From positions 1 to 13,058 of the forward strand of contig CAMZKS010000078.1 in the NCBI GenBank assembly GCA_947311285.1: a DNA stretch of 13,058 nt, written 5' to 3'. Positions 7,222 to 12,935 of this stretch are shown in pieces; position 1 is the first letter of the stretch; each line of letters opens with the position of its first letter. The notes under the pieces were generated by a model, which saw nothing but the letters and a program-made list of their open reading frames with translations, did no database searches and was not told the DNA's origin. A program made the translations under genes and the position numbers. Source of the DNA: an uncultured bacterium (lineage in GTDB: Bacteria; Patescibacteriota; Gracilibacteria; UBA4473).

Positions 7222-7306
7222 GCGCGAGTGGTGGAATTGGTAGACACGCTGGTCTTAGGAACCAGTGGAGAAATCCGTGAAGGTTCGAGTCCTTTCTCGC
7301 GCACCA
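7222..7306 (+). tRNA. tRNA-Leu, anticodon UAG
   Basis: This is an 85-nt type II tRNA. The acceptor stem GCGCGAG (7222-7228) pairs with CTCGCGC (7296-7302), followed by A73 and an encoded CCA (7304-7306). The anticodon stem CTGGT/ACCAG encloses CTTAGGA, placing the anticodon TAG at 7256-7258, which reads CUA and probably other CUN leucine codons. A long variable arm and the T loop TTCGAGT are present, and the D arm carries the usual leucine pattern TGGTAGACACGC. It stands alone, followed by its own terminator. Confidence 0.97.
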
Positions 7307-7307
7307 T

Positions 7308-7346
7308 AAAAAGAATTTTAGACCCAATAGGTTTAGAATTTTTTTT
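7308..7346 (+). terminator. Terminator after tRNA-Leu
   Basis: A 17-pair stem (7308-7324 with 7330-7346, three G-U pairs) encloses the loop CAATA and starts one base after the tRNA CCA. The 3' arm itself forms the T run. The A-rich 5' arm means it could also act on the - strand. Confidence 0.8.
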
Positions 7347-7361
7347 ATTATAGGGGTTTAG

Positions 7362-7393
7362 AAAAAGCCCTGATTTTTAAGTCAGGACTTTTT
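7362..7393 (-). terminator. Terminator after the secreted-protein operon
   Basis: AAAAAGCCCTGA (7362-7373) pairs with TCAGGACTTTTT (7382-7393) with one C-A mismatch and an eight-base loop. On the - strand the stem ends in CTTTTTC, about 30 bases past the stop of the gene at 7424. It is also T-rich on the + strand and may be bidirectional. Confidence 0.75.
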
Positions 7394-7423
7394 TTATCTT
7401 GAAAATATTACAGAATGAAAAAA

Positions 7424-8242
7424 CTAGTTTTTGTCGTTAATTAAGTTTTTTTCTAGTAATGATGAACCATCGAGGTTGCCGTCTAATCGGTCACCACGAT
7501 AGGTTCGTTGTCGACTTTGTAAGCGTGCTTGTACATCTACTTTTTTATTACGAGCGTCTCGTTTAGCTTTTTGAGTGGCTAAATAAGGGGCACGTGATGT
7601 AAAAGGATTTCGACGGTAATTCTTTCTGGTAGTAAATTGTCGACCGAGTACGTTCCATTTAACGGTCGTATTAAGTTTTCCAGTACGCCTTGCATCTGTC
7701 CGGCTTCGAAAAGAGGGTCTGGCCATACGGCGTTTAATTCGTTCGGCGCTCGTAGTGTCGCCTTCTCGTTCATAACCACCTCGACGACTGTAACGCTCAG
7801 CTACATCAGAAGTGTAGTCTTTGTCTGTAAAGGCTCGAATGCCCTTAGTTGAAGAACCATTACTAGTAGGAAGTCTTTTGGTTGTTAGGTTTGACCGAGT
7901 CATAGTACCAGACCCAATTCGGTTGAAGTTCTTATTAGAGACCTTTTTAGCAGCAGCGGCTTTGGCTGCCTTTTTTATATCCCAATAAGCGCGCATCTTG
8001 GAAATTCGACCGTTCATTCTTGCTTCTAATGAAGTCTTGGTACTTGCTTCTTGATTTATTAAATCACAACTAGGGACGGACTTCCAGTCCGCTGGTACAT
8101 CACAGGGGGTTGCAAATTCTTGACAGCTACCGTTAGGACTAACAGCCGCTTGAATCATTTGCGCGCACATCGTTTGGGCGCTAGCCACGCCACTGAAGGC
8201 GAAGGCGATTAAAGTAAATAAAAATAAAGGTCGGAGGTTCAT
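7424..8242 (-). CDS. Secreted orphan protein: four-cysteine head, Arg/Lys-rich tail
   Basis: This 272-residue protein belongs to no family I recognise. Residues 1-22 are a classic signal peptide (hydrophobic LFLFTLIAFAF, cleavage motif ASA before Gln23). The mature head carries the protein's only four cysteines, Cys26, Cys40, Cys47 and Cys59, in GSCQEFATPCDVPADW and its flanks, so two disulfides are likely outside the cell. From about residue 75 the protein is strongly basic and polar, with an Ala/Lys-rich helix (DIKKAAKAAAAKK). There follow many short Arg clusters (RIKRRMARPSFRSRTDARR, RKNYRRNPF) and no membrane anchor. Such a tail could bind acidic polysaccharide, DNA or the cell surface; that is inference. 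It starts 22 bases after the FN3-like gene, so they form an operon, downstream of signal peptidase I. Confidence 0.75.
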   Translation of the reverse strand: MNLRPLFLFTLIAFAFSGVASAQTMCAQMIQAAVSPNGSCQEFATPCDVPADWKSVPSCDLINQEASTKTSLEARMNGRISKMRAYWDIKKAAKAAAAKKVSNKNFNRIGSGTMTRSNLTTKRLPTSNGSSTKGIRAFTDKDYTSDVAERYSRRGGYEREGDTTSAERIKRRMARPSFRSRTDARRTGKLNTTVKWNVLGRQFTTRKNYRRNPFTSRAPYLATQKAKRDARNKKVDVQARLQSRQRTYRGDRLDGNLDGSSLLEKNLINDKN

Positions 8243-8264
8243 GTTGTGTTTGTTTTAAAAATTA

Positions 8265-9425
8265 TTAATTACGTCGCGCTTCTCGTCTTAATTTTAGACG
8301 CTCTCGGATACTAAGTCCACTCGTAGATTTTTTGCTAGTAGTAGAGCGAGTGCTGGTAGGTTTTTTGGAAGTGTCTTTGGCTTGCCATCGACGAAGTTCG
8401 CTTTGTAAGCTACTGATTTGCTTTTTTAAATCGGCAATTTTATTTCGAATCTCCGTTTGACTGGCACTATTAATAGTAGCAGAAGAACTAGATGAAACAG
8501 AAGTGCTTAAATTCGTGTTGCTTGAACTTGAGCTAGAAGATGAAGTCATTGATGTGCTTGTACTGCTAGAAACGCTTGAATCCCCAACGGCTATTTTTCG
8601 AATAGATCGTTTCTCAACTTTAATAATATTTCGTGATTGACGACTAGCACTGTCTCGCGGAATAGCCGAAATCGTTTTAAAAGAACGAATCTGGCTATCA
8701 CCAAACGTAACTGTTTCATTTCCTTGGTTTTTATAAAAATAACCTTGGGCGTAATAATTCTTGCTGGCCTCTAAACCCGTGATTCGAAGACTCTTGGTTT
8801 GACGATTAACTGTCGCTTCAACTAGAGGTGTTTTCATATCATTATTAACCGAAACTCGAATCATGAATCCATCAAAGTCACTACTGGCCATTTTACTTGG
8901 TAGGGACCAGAAAAAATCAGAAAAAGTGTCGTAAGGGTATTTTCTCAGCGCCCCAAATTCAAAGTTTGAAGTTTCTTGAGTTGTGCCTGTAGAAGTAACA
9001 ACTGGGTCGGTGATAGAAATAGTATCAGTCGTAACGGTATTGTTATAATCAATTTTAAATTTCAACATATCAGAACCATTCCCTAGAACTTTTTTATTAT
9101 TATCATCTGTTTTATAAGTATAAATTCGGGCGTAGTAGAAAGTATCGTTATCAAAACTGTTCCGTCGTAACGAAACATCATCTTGATTGTTGTTTTGGTA
9201 CATCGTTACGGGCTTGGTGATTTTTACGTTTGATTGTCTATCACTGAATTGAATGGCATACCCATCAGCGTCACCAAAATCACTAGAAGACAAGGGCGTC
9301 CATAAAAGATTTAAATGGTCGTAATCACCGGTAACACTTAGCCCTGTGATATCCGCGGCTTGAGAATTAAGTAATGGTAAAAAGGCTCCAAGCGATAAGG
9401 CTAAGACTAAGTGTTTGAATTTCAT
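8265..9425 (-). CDS. Secreted protein with two FN3-like domains, Ser-rich linker and basic tail
   Basis: This 386-residue protein probably sits on the cell surface or is released. Residues 1-23 are a signal peptide (LVLALSLGAFLPLLNSQA, then Ala). Two beta-rich modules of about 100 residues follow. Both have the fibronectin-III outline: a Trp strand (LNLLWTPL; DFFWSLP), a D-x-D/F-x-G turn (DADGYAIQFS; DFDGFMIRVS) and a Tyr-rich strand (TFYYARIYTYK; KNYYAQGYFYK). Residues about 281-320 are almost only Ser and Thr, a likely flexible or glycosylated stalk. A short coiled-coil heptad stretch (IADLKKQISSLQSELRRW, about 328-345) and a Lys/Arg-rich tail ending RERLKLRREARRN follow. There is no cysteine and no sorting motif. 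It is first in a two-gene operon with a candidate promoter at 9461-9488. Confidence 0.75.
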   Translation of the reverse strand: MKFKHLVLALSLGAFLPLLNSQAADITGLSVTGDYDHLNLLWTPLSSSDFGDADGYAIQFSDRQSNVKITKPVTMYQNNNQDDVSLRRNSFDNDTFYYARIYTYKTDDNNKKVLGNGSDMLKFKIDYNNTVTTDTISITDPVVTSTGTTQETSNFEFGALRKYPYDTFSDFFWSLPSKMASSDFDGFMIRVSVNNDMKTPLVEATVNRQTKSLRITGLEASKNYYAQGYFYKNQGNETVTFGDSQIRSFKTISAIPRDSASRQSRNIIKVEKRSIRKIAVGDSSVSSSTSTSMTSSSSSSSSNTNLSTSVSSSSSATINSASQTEIRNKIADLKKQISSLQSELRRWQAKDTSKKPTSTRSTTSKKSTSGLSIRERLKLRREARRN

Positions 9426-9460
9426 GAAAGACTGTGGTTAAAAATTTATATACAAACTGA

Positions 9461-9488
9461 ATGCTATCGCTTAGTCTGAGAGGGTCAA
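9461..9488 (-). promoter_or_regulatory. Candidate promoter of the secreted-protein operon
   Basis: On the - strand TTGACC (9483-9488) and TAGCAT (9461-9466) are 16 bases apart, placing the start about 30 bases before the ATG at 9425. The -35 matches 5 of 6 and the -10 4 of 6. It lies in the 134-base gap after lepB, so the secreted genes may be expressed both alone and by read-through. Confidence 0.35.
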
Positions 9489-9559
9489 GAAAGTACGATT
9501 GCCTAAAGCTGAACGATATTTTTAACGTGTATTATTTAAGCATTGTGACAGTTTGAAAA

Positions 9560-10189
9560 CTATCTCAGATTTTTGTGAGCCTGTTCGATTAAGCGGGCGG
9601 TCCAAAATGGCCAGATTACAAACTCCGCTCGGCCCTTAACTTTGTCTTCGTGTACAAACGGTGTGTTTTTGTTTAAGTCGCCATAACAACTTTTGAAACA
9701 TTGCCGAGCATCTAAACTTTGGTTTCGGTTATCACCGAATAATAATAAATGATCTTTTGGGACAATGAATTTCTTCTGTTGTGTAACGGTTCGGCCTTGA
9801 TTTAGGGCTGATAAGTAGGTTTCGGGTAATTCTAAATATTCATACTCGTCATTAGTTAAATAAACTTTACCGTTATCAATCGTAATAGTGTCGCCTGGTA
9901 CCCCAATAACGCGCTTAATATAATAGGCCTTTTCTGTTGGAGGTCTAAAGACGACCACTTCACCCCGCTCTGGATCTTTTATGAAGTGATACAAAAACTC
10001 ATTCACAAACACAAACTCGCCTTTGCCGCGTTCACACTTTCCGTCTAATTGATTAATCGTGGGGCACATGGAAGGGCCTGAAACTCGAAAAAATTGAAAA
10101 ACATAAAACCGAACACACAGCACAATTGCCAGTAATATAGCCATTTCAAGTGTAAACGCGCCCCAAGATTGATCTTTTTCTTTAATCAT
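9560..10189 (-). CDS. lepB: Signal peptidase I
   Basis: Type I signal peptidase cuts signal peptides from exported proteins at the outer face of the membrane. The 209-residue protein has a short cytoplasmic N-terminus and one membrane segment (about 14-34). The catalytic Ser40 is in SGPSMCPT and the catalytic Lys92 in YYIKRVIGVPGD. The conserved box E is GDNRNQSLDAR (152-162), followed later by GRAEFVIWP. After box E it carries an unusual Cys-x3-Cys segment (QCFKSC, Cys164 and Cys168). With Cys42 and Cys52 this makes four cysteines outside the membrane, which could form disulfides. It lies just upstream of two genes with strong signal peptides, its obvious substrates, and is divergent from the PH-domain gene. 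Confidence 0.95.
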   Translation of the reverse strand: MIKEKDQSWGAFTLEMAILLAIVLCVRFYVFQFFRVSGPSMCPTINQLDGKCERGKGEFVFVNEFLYHFIKDPERGEVVVFRPPTEKAYYIKRVIGVPGDTITIDNGKVYLTNDEYEYLELPETYLSALNQGRTVTQQKKFIVPKDHLLLFGDNRNQSLDARQCFKSCYGDLNKNTPFVHEDKVKGRAEFVIWPFWTARLIEQAHKNLR

Positions 10190-10260
10190 TGATCGTAGGT
10201 TAAGTAAGATCGATTAATTATCAATTCGTTTTATTTAACCTTTGAATTCTTCTATCTTCT

Positions 10261-10286
10261 TTCCCAATTTTAAATTGGGATCCAGT
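10261..10286 (-). repeat. Palindromic repeat copy A
   Basis: On the - strand this reads ACTGGATCCC, then a variable stem, then GGGAA. CCCAATT and AATTGGG (10263-10269 and 10273-10279) form the hairpin. It belongs to the same family as copies B to E and faces away from copy B, 18 bases further on. Confidence 0.75.
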
Positions 10287-10304
10287 AAATAAAGGATCCT
10301 TACT

Positions 10305-10336
10305 GACTGGACTCTGAATTAAGTTTAGGGAAGTTA
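10305..10336 (+). repeat. Palindromic repeat copy B (diverged)
   Basis: It begins GACTGG and ends GGGAAGTTA. Stem 10312-10318 pairs with 10324-10330 (seven pairs, three of them G-U) around the loop TTAAG. It is 32 bases long and aligns without gaps to copy E with 24 identical positions; all eight differences are transitions. Confidence 0.65.
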
Positions 10337-10343
10337 ATTGAGT

Positions 10344-10372
10344 TTGAAAGTGAGTGATATTTTAATTACAAT
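10344..10372 (+). promoter_or_regulatory. Promoter of the PH-domain gene, apparently leaderless
   Basis: TTGAAA (10344-10349) and TACAAT (10367-10372) are 17 bases apart. The ATG at 10379 starts only seven bases after the -10 box, exactly where transcription should begin. If the ATG at 10403 is used instead, the leader is about 24 bases. Confidence 0.6.
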
Positions 10373-10378
10373 AAATTC

Positions 10379-11188
10379 ATGAATTGGGGATTTAGAGTCT
10401 TTATGGAAGAGGATGAAAAAGTACTACGTGTATTTAGGCGTCCAGTTTTATTTTCTATTCCGGGCTTTACTTTTAGAGCCGCTTTATGGATAGGCTTGGT
10501 CGTGGCGGCCTGGTTTTTTTATCCGGCTTATAATCAATTTAATGCTAGTTATATTTGGCAAGGGTTAGCCATTATGGGTTTTGTGCACACATTTTCACCG
10601 ATGTGGAAATGGTATTTTAATGCCTTGGTGATGACAAACGAAAGTTTGATTATTGTTGATTGGCCGACACTCTGGCAGAGACGATCGACCCGAATTGATT
10701 TTCATAACTTAGATGAAATCACTGTTGAACGAAATGGTTTCAAGTCTTTTATGTTGAATTATGGAAACCTATGTTTTGAAAAAATTAATGGAGGCGGGGA
10801 ACACACCGTAAAAGGGCTATCGCGTCCCACCAAAACCGCCAGAGTGATTGAAGATTACCGCGAGTGGCATTTAGACAAAAAGAACTTCACGGAAGAATCA
10901 GCCCTTAAAGGTTTACTCAGTGGTATCGTGCAACGGCACGTTGGGGAAAGCGGGCAACCACACAGAGAGCGTCGTGGGTCTCGTTATGAAACGACTTTTG
11001 AGCCAACAGAAAATAGAACCGAAAGCCACACCACAGAACGAATTATTGAACGAGTAGCAGCGCCAATAGCGGTGGCCCAAACTTCGCGTCACGCCTTTCA
11101 TAAAAAGAATTTTGATGATCTGCCTGATACGGAGATAGAGAAAGATTTAGATGACACTGGTGGGATAGATTTCGATTTGGATGATTGA
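10379..11188 (+). CDS. Membrane protein with bacterial PH-like (bPH2/DUF304) domain and acidic tail
   Basis: This protein of 269 residues (or 261 from Met9) has a short charged N-terminus (MEEDEKVLRVFRRP) and two membrane segments at about 28-48 and 57-75. A beta-rich domain follows (ALVMTNESLIIVDWPTLWQRRSTRIDFHNLDEITV), with the strand order and the T-x-E-R/S-L-I-[IV] and I-D-F-x-x-[IL] features of bacterial PH domains of the YdbT/YdbS type. The last 100 residues look disordered: first Arg-rich (HRERRGSR, TERIIERV), then sharply acidic (DTEIEKDLDD, IDFDLDD). Family members are small membrane proteins, mostly without known function. MEEDEKV looks like a more typical family start, but the promoter position favours the first ATG. 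It ends in TGA and is followed by the second toxin-antitoxin pair. Confidence 0.75.
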   Translation: MNWGFRVFMEEDEKVLRVFRRPVLFSIPGFTFRAALWIGLVVAAWFFYPAYNQFNASYIWQGLAIMGFVHTFSPMWKWYFNALVMTNESLIIVDWPTLWQRRSTRIDFHNLDEITVERNGFKSFMLNYGNLCFEKINGGGEHTVKGLSRPTKTARVIEDYREWHLDKKNFTEESALKGLLSGIVQRHVGESGQPHRERRGSRYETTFEPTENRTESHTTERIIERVAAPIAVAQTSRHAFHKKNFDDLPDTEIEKDLDDTGGIDFDLDD

Positions 11189-11193
11189 ACCTC

Positions 11194-11222
11194 TTTACTT
11201 GTGTTATATATTTAACTATAAT
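11194..11222 (+). promoter_or_regulatory. Promoter of the second toxin-antitoxin operon
   Basis: TTTACT (11194-11199) and a perfect TATAAT (11217-11222) are 17 bases apart, about 25 bases before the antitoxin ATG at 11248. TTAACTA at 11212-11218 recalls the octamer at the first operon, but in such AT-rich sequence this may be chance. Confidence 0.55.
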
Positions 11223-11247
11223 TATATAAATACTTATTAAAAAGGGA

Positions 11248-11496
11248 ATGACAAAAATTACTACGGTTGCAGATTTACAAAAACAAACTTCACCGCTTAC
11301 CAAGTACGCAGAAAATAATACGGTTCTAATTACTAATAATGGGAAGGGGCGAGCGATGTTGCTTCCTTTTTTTGAAGGGAACCAAGCCGCGTTGGATCGT
11401 TATTATGAAGATTTTGAAATGGCTAAAAACAGGGAAACATTAAAGCAACGTTATCAAGAATCAGCTGAAAGCCAAGATTCTGATTTAGTTATTTAA
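11248..11496 (+). CDS. Antitoxin, Phd/YefM family
   Basis: This 82-residue protein is the probable antitoxin and repressor of the second pair. The N-terminal half shows the Phd/YefM pattern: ITTVADLQKQTSPLTKYAEN, then VLITNNGKGRAMLLPF, the strand-helix unit that dimerises and binds operator DNA. The rest is a long charged helix (ALDRYYEDFEMAKNRETLKQR) ending in an acidic SAESQDSDLVI, the segment that normally wraps the toxin. GGGA lies directly against the ATG, too close to serve as a normal ribosome site. The stop TAA is followed immediately by the toxin ATG, with no spacer. It is unrelated in fold to the AbrB-type antitoxin at 1143. Confidence 0.85.
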   Translation: MTKITTVADLQKQTSPLTKYAENNTVLITNNGKGRAMLLPFFEGNQAALDRYYEDFEMAKNRETLKQRYQESAESQDSDLVI

Positions 11497-11754
11497 ATGC
11501 CACAATTTATTTTTACACAACTGGCCGCTAAAAAATTTAATAAGTTGTCACCAGAAATACAGGCGCGGTTACAGAAAAAATTGATTTCGTATCGTGAACA
11601 TCCAGATTTCTTTAATCTATTAGAACCTTTAATTGATTTTGGAAAAGCGACGCACCGTTTACGGGTAGGGGATTATCGAGTTATTTTATCTATTACGAGT
11701 GAAGAAACTTTAAGCGTGTTAGATATTGGACACCGTAAAAATATTTATAAATAG
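11497..11754 (+). CDS. RelE/ParE-family toxin
   Basis: This 85-residue protein is likely an mRNA interferase of the RelE type that cuts mRNA on the ribosome. It opens with the helical hairpin FTQLAAKKFNKLSPEIQARLQKKL. The core strands follow, THRLRVGDYRVILSI, and the C-terminal strand VLDIGHRKNIYK. The GHRxxIY motif supplies the conserved basic residues and Tyr typical of RelE/ParE toxins. Length is normal for the family. It is translationally coupled to the antitoxin, whose stop it abuts. Interferase versus gyrase poison (ParE) cannot be settled by eye; the GDYRVIL core favours RelE. Confidence 0.88.
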   Translation: MPQFIFTQLAAKKFNKLSPEIQARLQKKLISYREHPDFFNLLEPLIDFGKATHRLRVGDYRVILSITSEETLSVLDIGHRKNIYK

Positions 11755-11774
11755 TTCTCATGAGCCCTTGTGCT

Positions 11775-11960
11775 TTAAGTTAGGCGAAACCCAACCACAG
11801 CATGCCCCAAGGTGCTCTTTCTTAGTAAAAAATATTGCATTTTACGTAAATCATGTTTTAATCTGAGATAGCTTTTAGTCGTAATTGCTCCAGCTTCTTG
11901 TAAGCGTGAACGATTCGTTGAAAGCCAACGCTGATCTTTGACAACGCTAATTTTTCTTAT
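11775..11960 (-). other. Open frame without a start codon, possible gene remnant
   Basis: On the - strand a frame of 61 sense codons is open between a TAG at 11961-11963 and a TAA at 11775-11777. It reads with a basic, plausible protein composition (RWLSTNRSRLQEAG, then SYLRLKHDLRKMQYFLLRK). Its first ATG is near the end (MQYFLL). No family is recognised. It could be the tail of a decayed gene or chance. Apart from this, the stretch 11755-12067 holds only an inverted repeat and a lone -35-like box (TTGACA, 11938-11943). Confidence 0.2.
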
Positions 11961-11981
11961 CTAACAACTTCTGTTTAGATA
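11958..11981. promoter_or_regulatory. Inverted repeat upstream of the high-GC gene
   Basis: TATCTAA (11958-11964) and TTAGATA (11975-11981) form a perfect 7-bp inverted repeat around ten bases. It lies just downstream of a perfect -35 hexamer TTGACA (11938-11943), for which I find only a weak -10. It could be an operator for the gene at 12068 or coincidence. Confidence 0.3.
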
Positions 11982-12067
11982 GTGGCTATGAGTTTTTATT
12001 GTTTATGAAAGCTTTTGGCCGCTATTCAATCAAGGATAGTTGGCTAATAAAGAAAGAAACGACACAC

Positions 12068-12673
12068 ATGACAAATCCACTAAAAATTGACCCCCGACTG
12101 CTTTTTGCAGGAACAGCACCAGCCGCACTTGTCACGGTTAATGATGTTCCTCTTGATTTGGCACTGAAAAATAAACCGCGCTTGGCTTATGCCGGCACGG
12201 CACCATTGCGTCCCACATCGAAAAGTCGTCGTAAGAAGCTAGACGCGAAGCGTGACTATGCGCCAGCGGCTACGGCTCTGGGTGTGGTTGAGGACATTCG
12301 AGCCGGCAATACTGTTCGCCGTTCGGAACTACGTGCAGCCATTCGGCAGATTGAAGGTGAGCACATGGTTCAGTCGAACATCATCGATGTAACACAGCAA
12401 GACCTTCGGGCCATGCACGCACAACTTCGTGATCGCCAAAAAGCTAAGTCTGGCCAACGTCGTTCACGTGAACGGCCTGTGTTTGAAGTGCCGGTGTCGG
12501 CCTCGGCCGCAGTTGTTGCTCCCGACAATCCTTTACCTGATCTTGTGCGCGAGGCTTTACTTTTCGTGCACGCTAAAGTTGGAGGTTCAATTCCGACAGC
12601 GGCAGCGGTTCTGGCAGCGCAACTTCCTGAACTTGAAACGCGTCTTCGTCGGGATGGTTTTTTAGTCACCTAA
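12068..12673 (+). CDS. Orphan high-GC gene, unknown function, duplicated PRLxxAGTAP motif
   Basis: This protein of 201 residues is from no family I recognise. It is rich in Ala, Arg and Leu, has no signal peptide or membrane segment, and is likely cytoplasmic. Near the N-terminus the motif PRLLFAGTAP (9-18) recurs as PRLAYAGTAP (37-46), 28 residues later. A basic stretch follows (KSRRKKLDAKR), then a long charged helical region (QQDLRAMHAQLRDRQKAKSGQRRSRERP). The C-terminal part, LVREALLFVHAKVGGSIPTAAAVLAAQLPELETRLRRDGFLV, reads like a small helical or winged-helix unit. The frame is open upstream to an ATG at 12005, but that extension is AT-rich and the composition change begins near 12068. 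My hand count gives 33 of 60 G+C in 12181-12240 and again in 12301-12360, against 19 of 60 in 11281-11340. This suggests recent transfer. Confidence 0.65.
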   Translation: MTNPLKIDPRLLFAGTAPAALVTVNDVPLDLALKNKPRLAYAGTAPLRPTSKSRRKKLDAKRDYAPAATALGVVEDIRAGNTVRRSELRAAIRQIEGEHMVQSNIIDVTQQDLRAMHAQLRDRQKAKSGQRRSRERPVFEVPVSASAAVVAPDNPLPDLVREALLFVHAKVGGSIPTAAAVLAAQLPELETRLRRDGFLVT

Positions 12674-12690
12674 TCAGCGTTAAAAACGGT

Positions 12691-12715
12691 AGGGGCGGAA
12701 TTTATTTTCGCCCCT
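12691..12715 (+). terminator. Hairpin after the high-GC gene, possible terminator
   Basis: AGGGGCGGAA (12691-12700) pairs with TTTCGCCCCT (12706-12715) around TTTAT, ten pairs with one G-T. It starts 17 bases after the stop. The bases after the stem are not T-rich, but a second, weaker hairpin (ACCTA/TAGGT, 12722-12744) runs into seven T at 12744-12750, so the two together may terminate. Confidence 0.5.
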
Positions 12716-12771
12716 CCAACTACCTAACTTATTATTTAATAGGTTTTTTTAAGGTAGATAGAACTTTAACC

Positions 12772-12800
12772 GACTGGATCCCGGCTCAAGGCCGGGAAGG
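12772..12800 (+). repeat. Palindromic repeat copy C
   Basis: It begins GACTGGATCCC and ends GGGAAGG. The stem CCCGGC/GCCGGG (12780-12785 and 12791-12796) surrounds TCAAG. It has the same flanks as copies A and D but a GC-rich stem. Confidence 0.8.
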
Positions 12801-12825
12801 AGCGAAAATATATAAACATTCTACT

Positions 12826-12851
12826 TTCCCTGCGTAGGCAGGGATCCAGTC
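12826..12851 (-). repeat. Palindromic repeat copy D
   Basis: On the - strand it reads GACTGGATCCC, a variable stem, then GGGAA. The stem CCCTGC/GCAGGG (12828-12833 and 12838-12843) surrounds GTAG. It is inverted with respect to both copy C (25 bases before) and copy E (19 bases after). Confidence 0.8.
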
Positions 12852-12870
12852 AGTTATGGATTTTATTTTA

Positions 12871-12902
12871 GACTGGGCCCCAAGTTGAATTTGGGGAAGT
12901 TA
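12871..12902 (+). repeat. Palindromic repeat copy E
   Basis: It begins GACTGG and ends GGGAAGTTA. The stem 12878-12884 pairs with 12890-12896 around TTGAA. Together with copy D it makes an inverted pair of the same size as the A-B pair at 10261-10336. It also lies just past the 3' end of the GIY-YIG gene and might serve as its terminator hairpin. Confidence 0.75.
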
Positions 12903-12935
12903 GTTTTTTTTTTACGTCAGTATAAATCTAGTCAA

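Noticed and set aside
7116..7307. A 63-codon open frame on the - strand beginning MVREKGLEPSRISPL
   Set aside because: It is the antisense translation of tRNA-Leu, a well-known spurious protein; the tRNA and its terminator explain the sequence.
7579..7852. Open frames in other phases inside the basic secreted protein gene
   Set aside because: Arg-rich coding sequence tends to leave other frames open; the signal-peptide frame is continuous and complete.
12370..12669. Long open frames on both strands within the high-GC gene (- strand 99 codons, + strand 78 codons)
   Set aside because: They are frame shadows of the 12068-12673 gene, which has the better composition, start and downstream hairpin.
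10261..12902. Reading the GACTGGATCCC repeats as a CRISPR array
   Set aside because: Units are palindromic, alternate in strand, differ internally, and have no regular unique spacers or cas genes.
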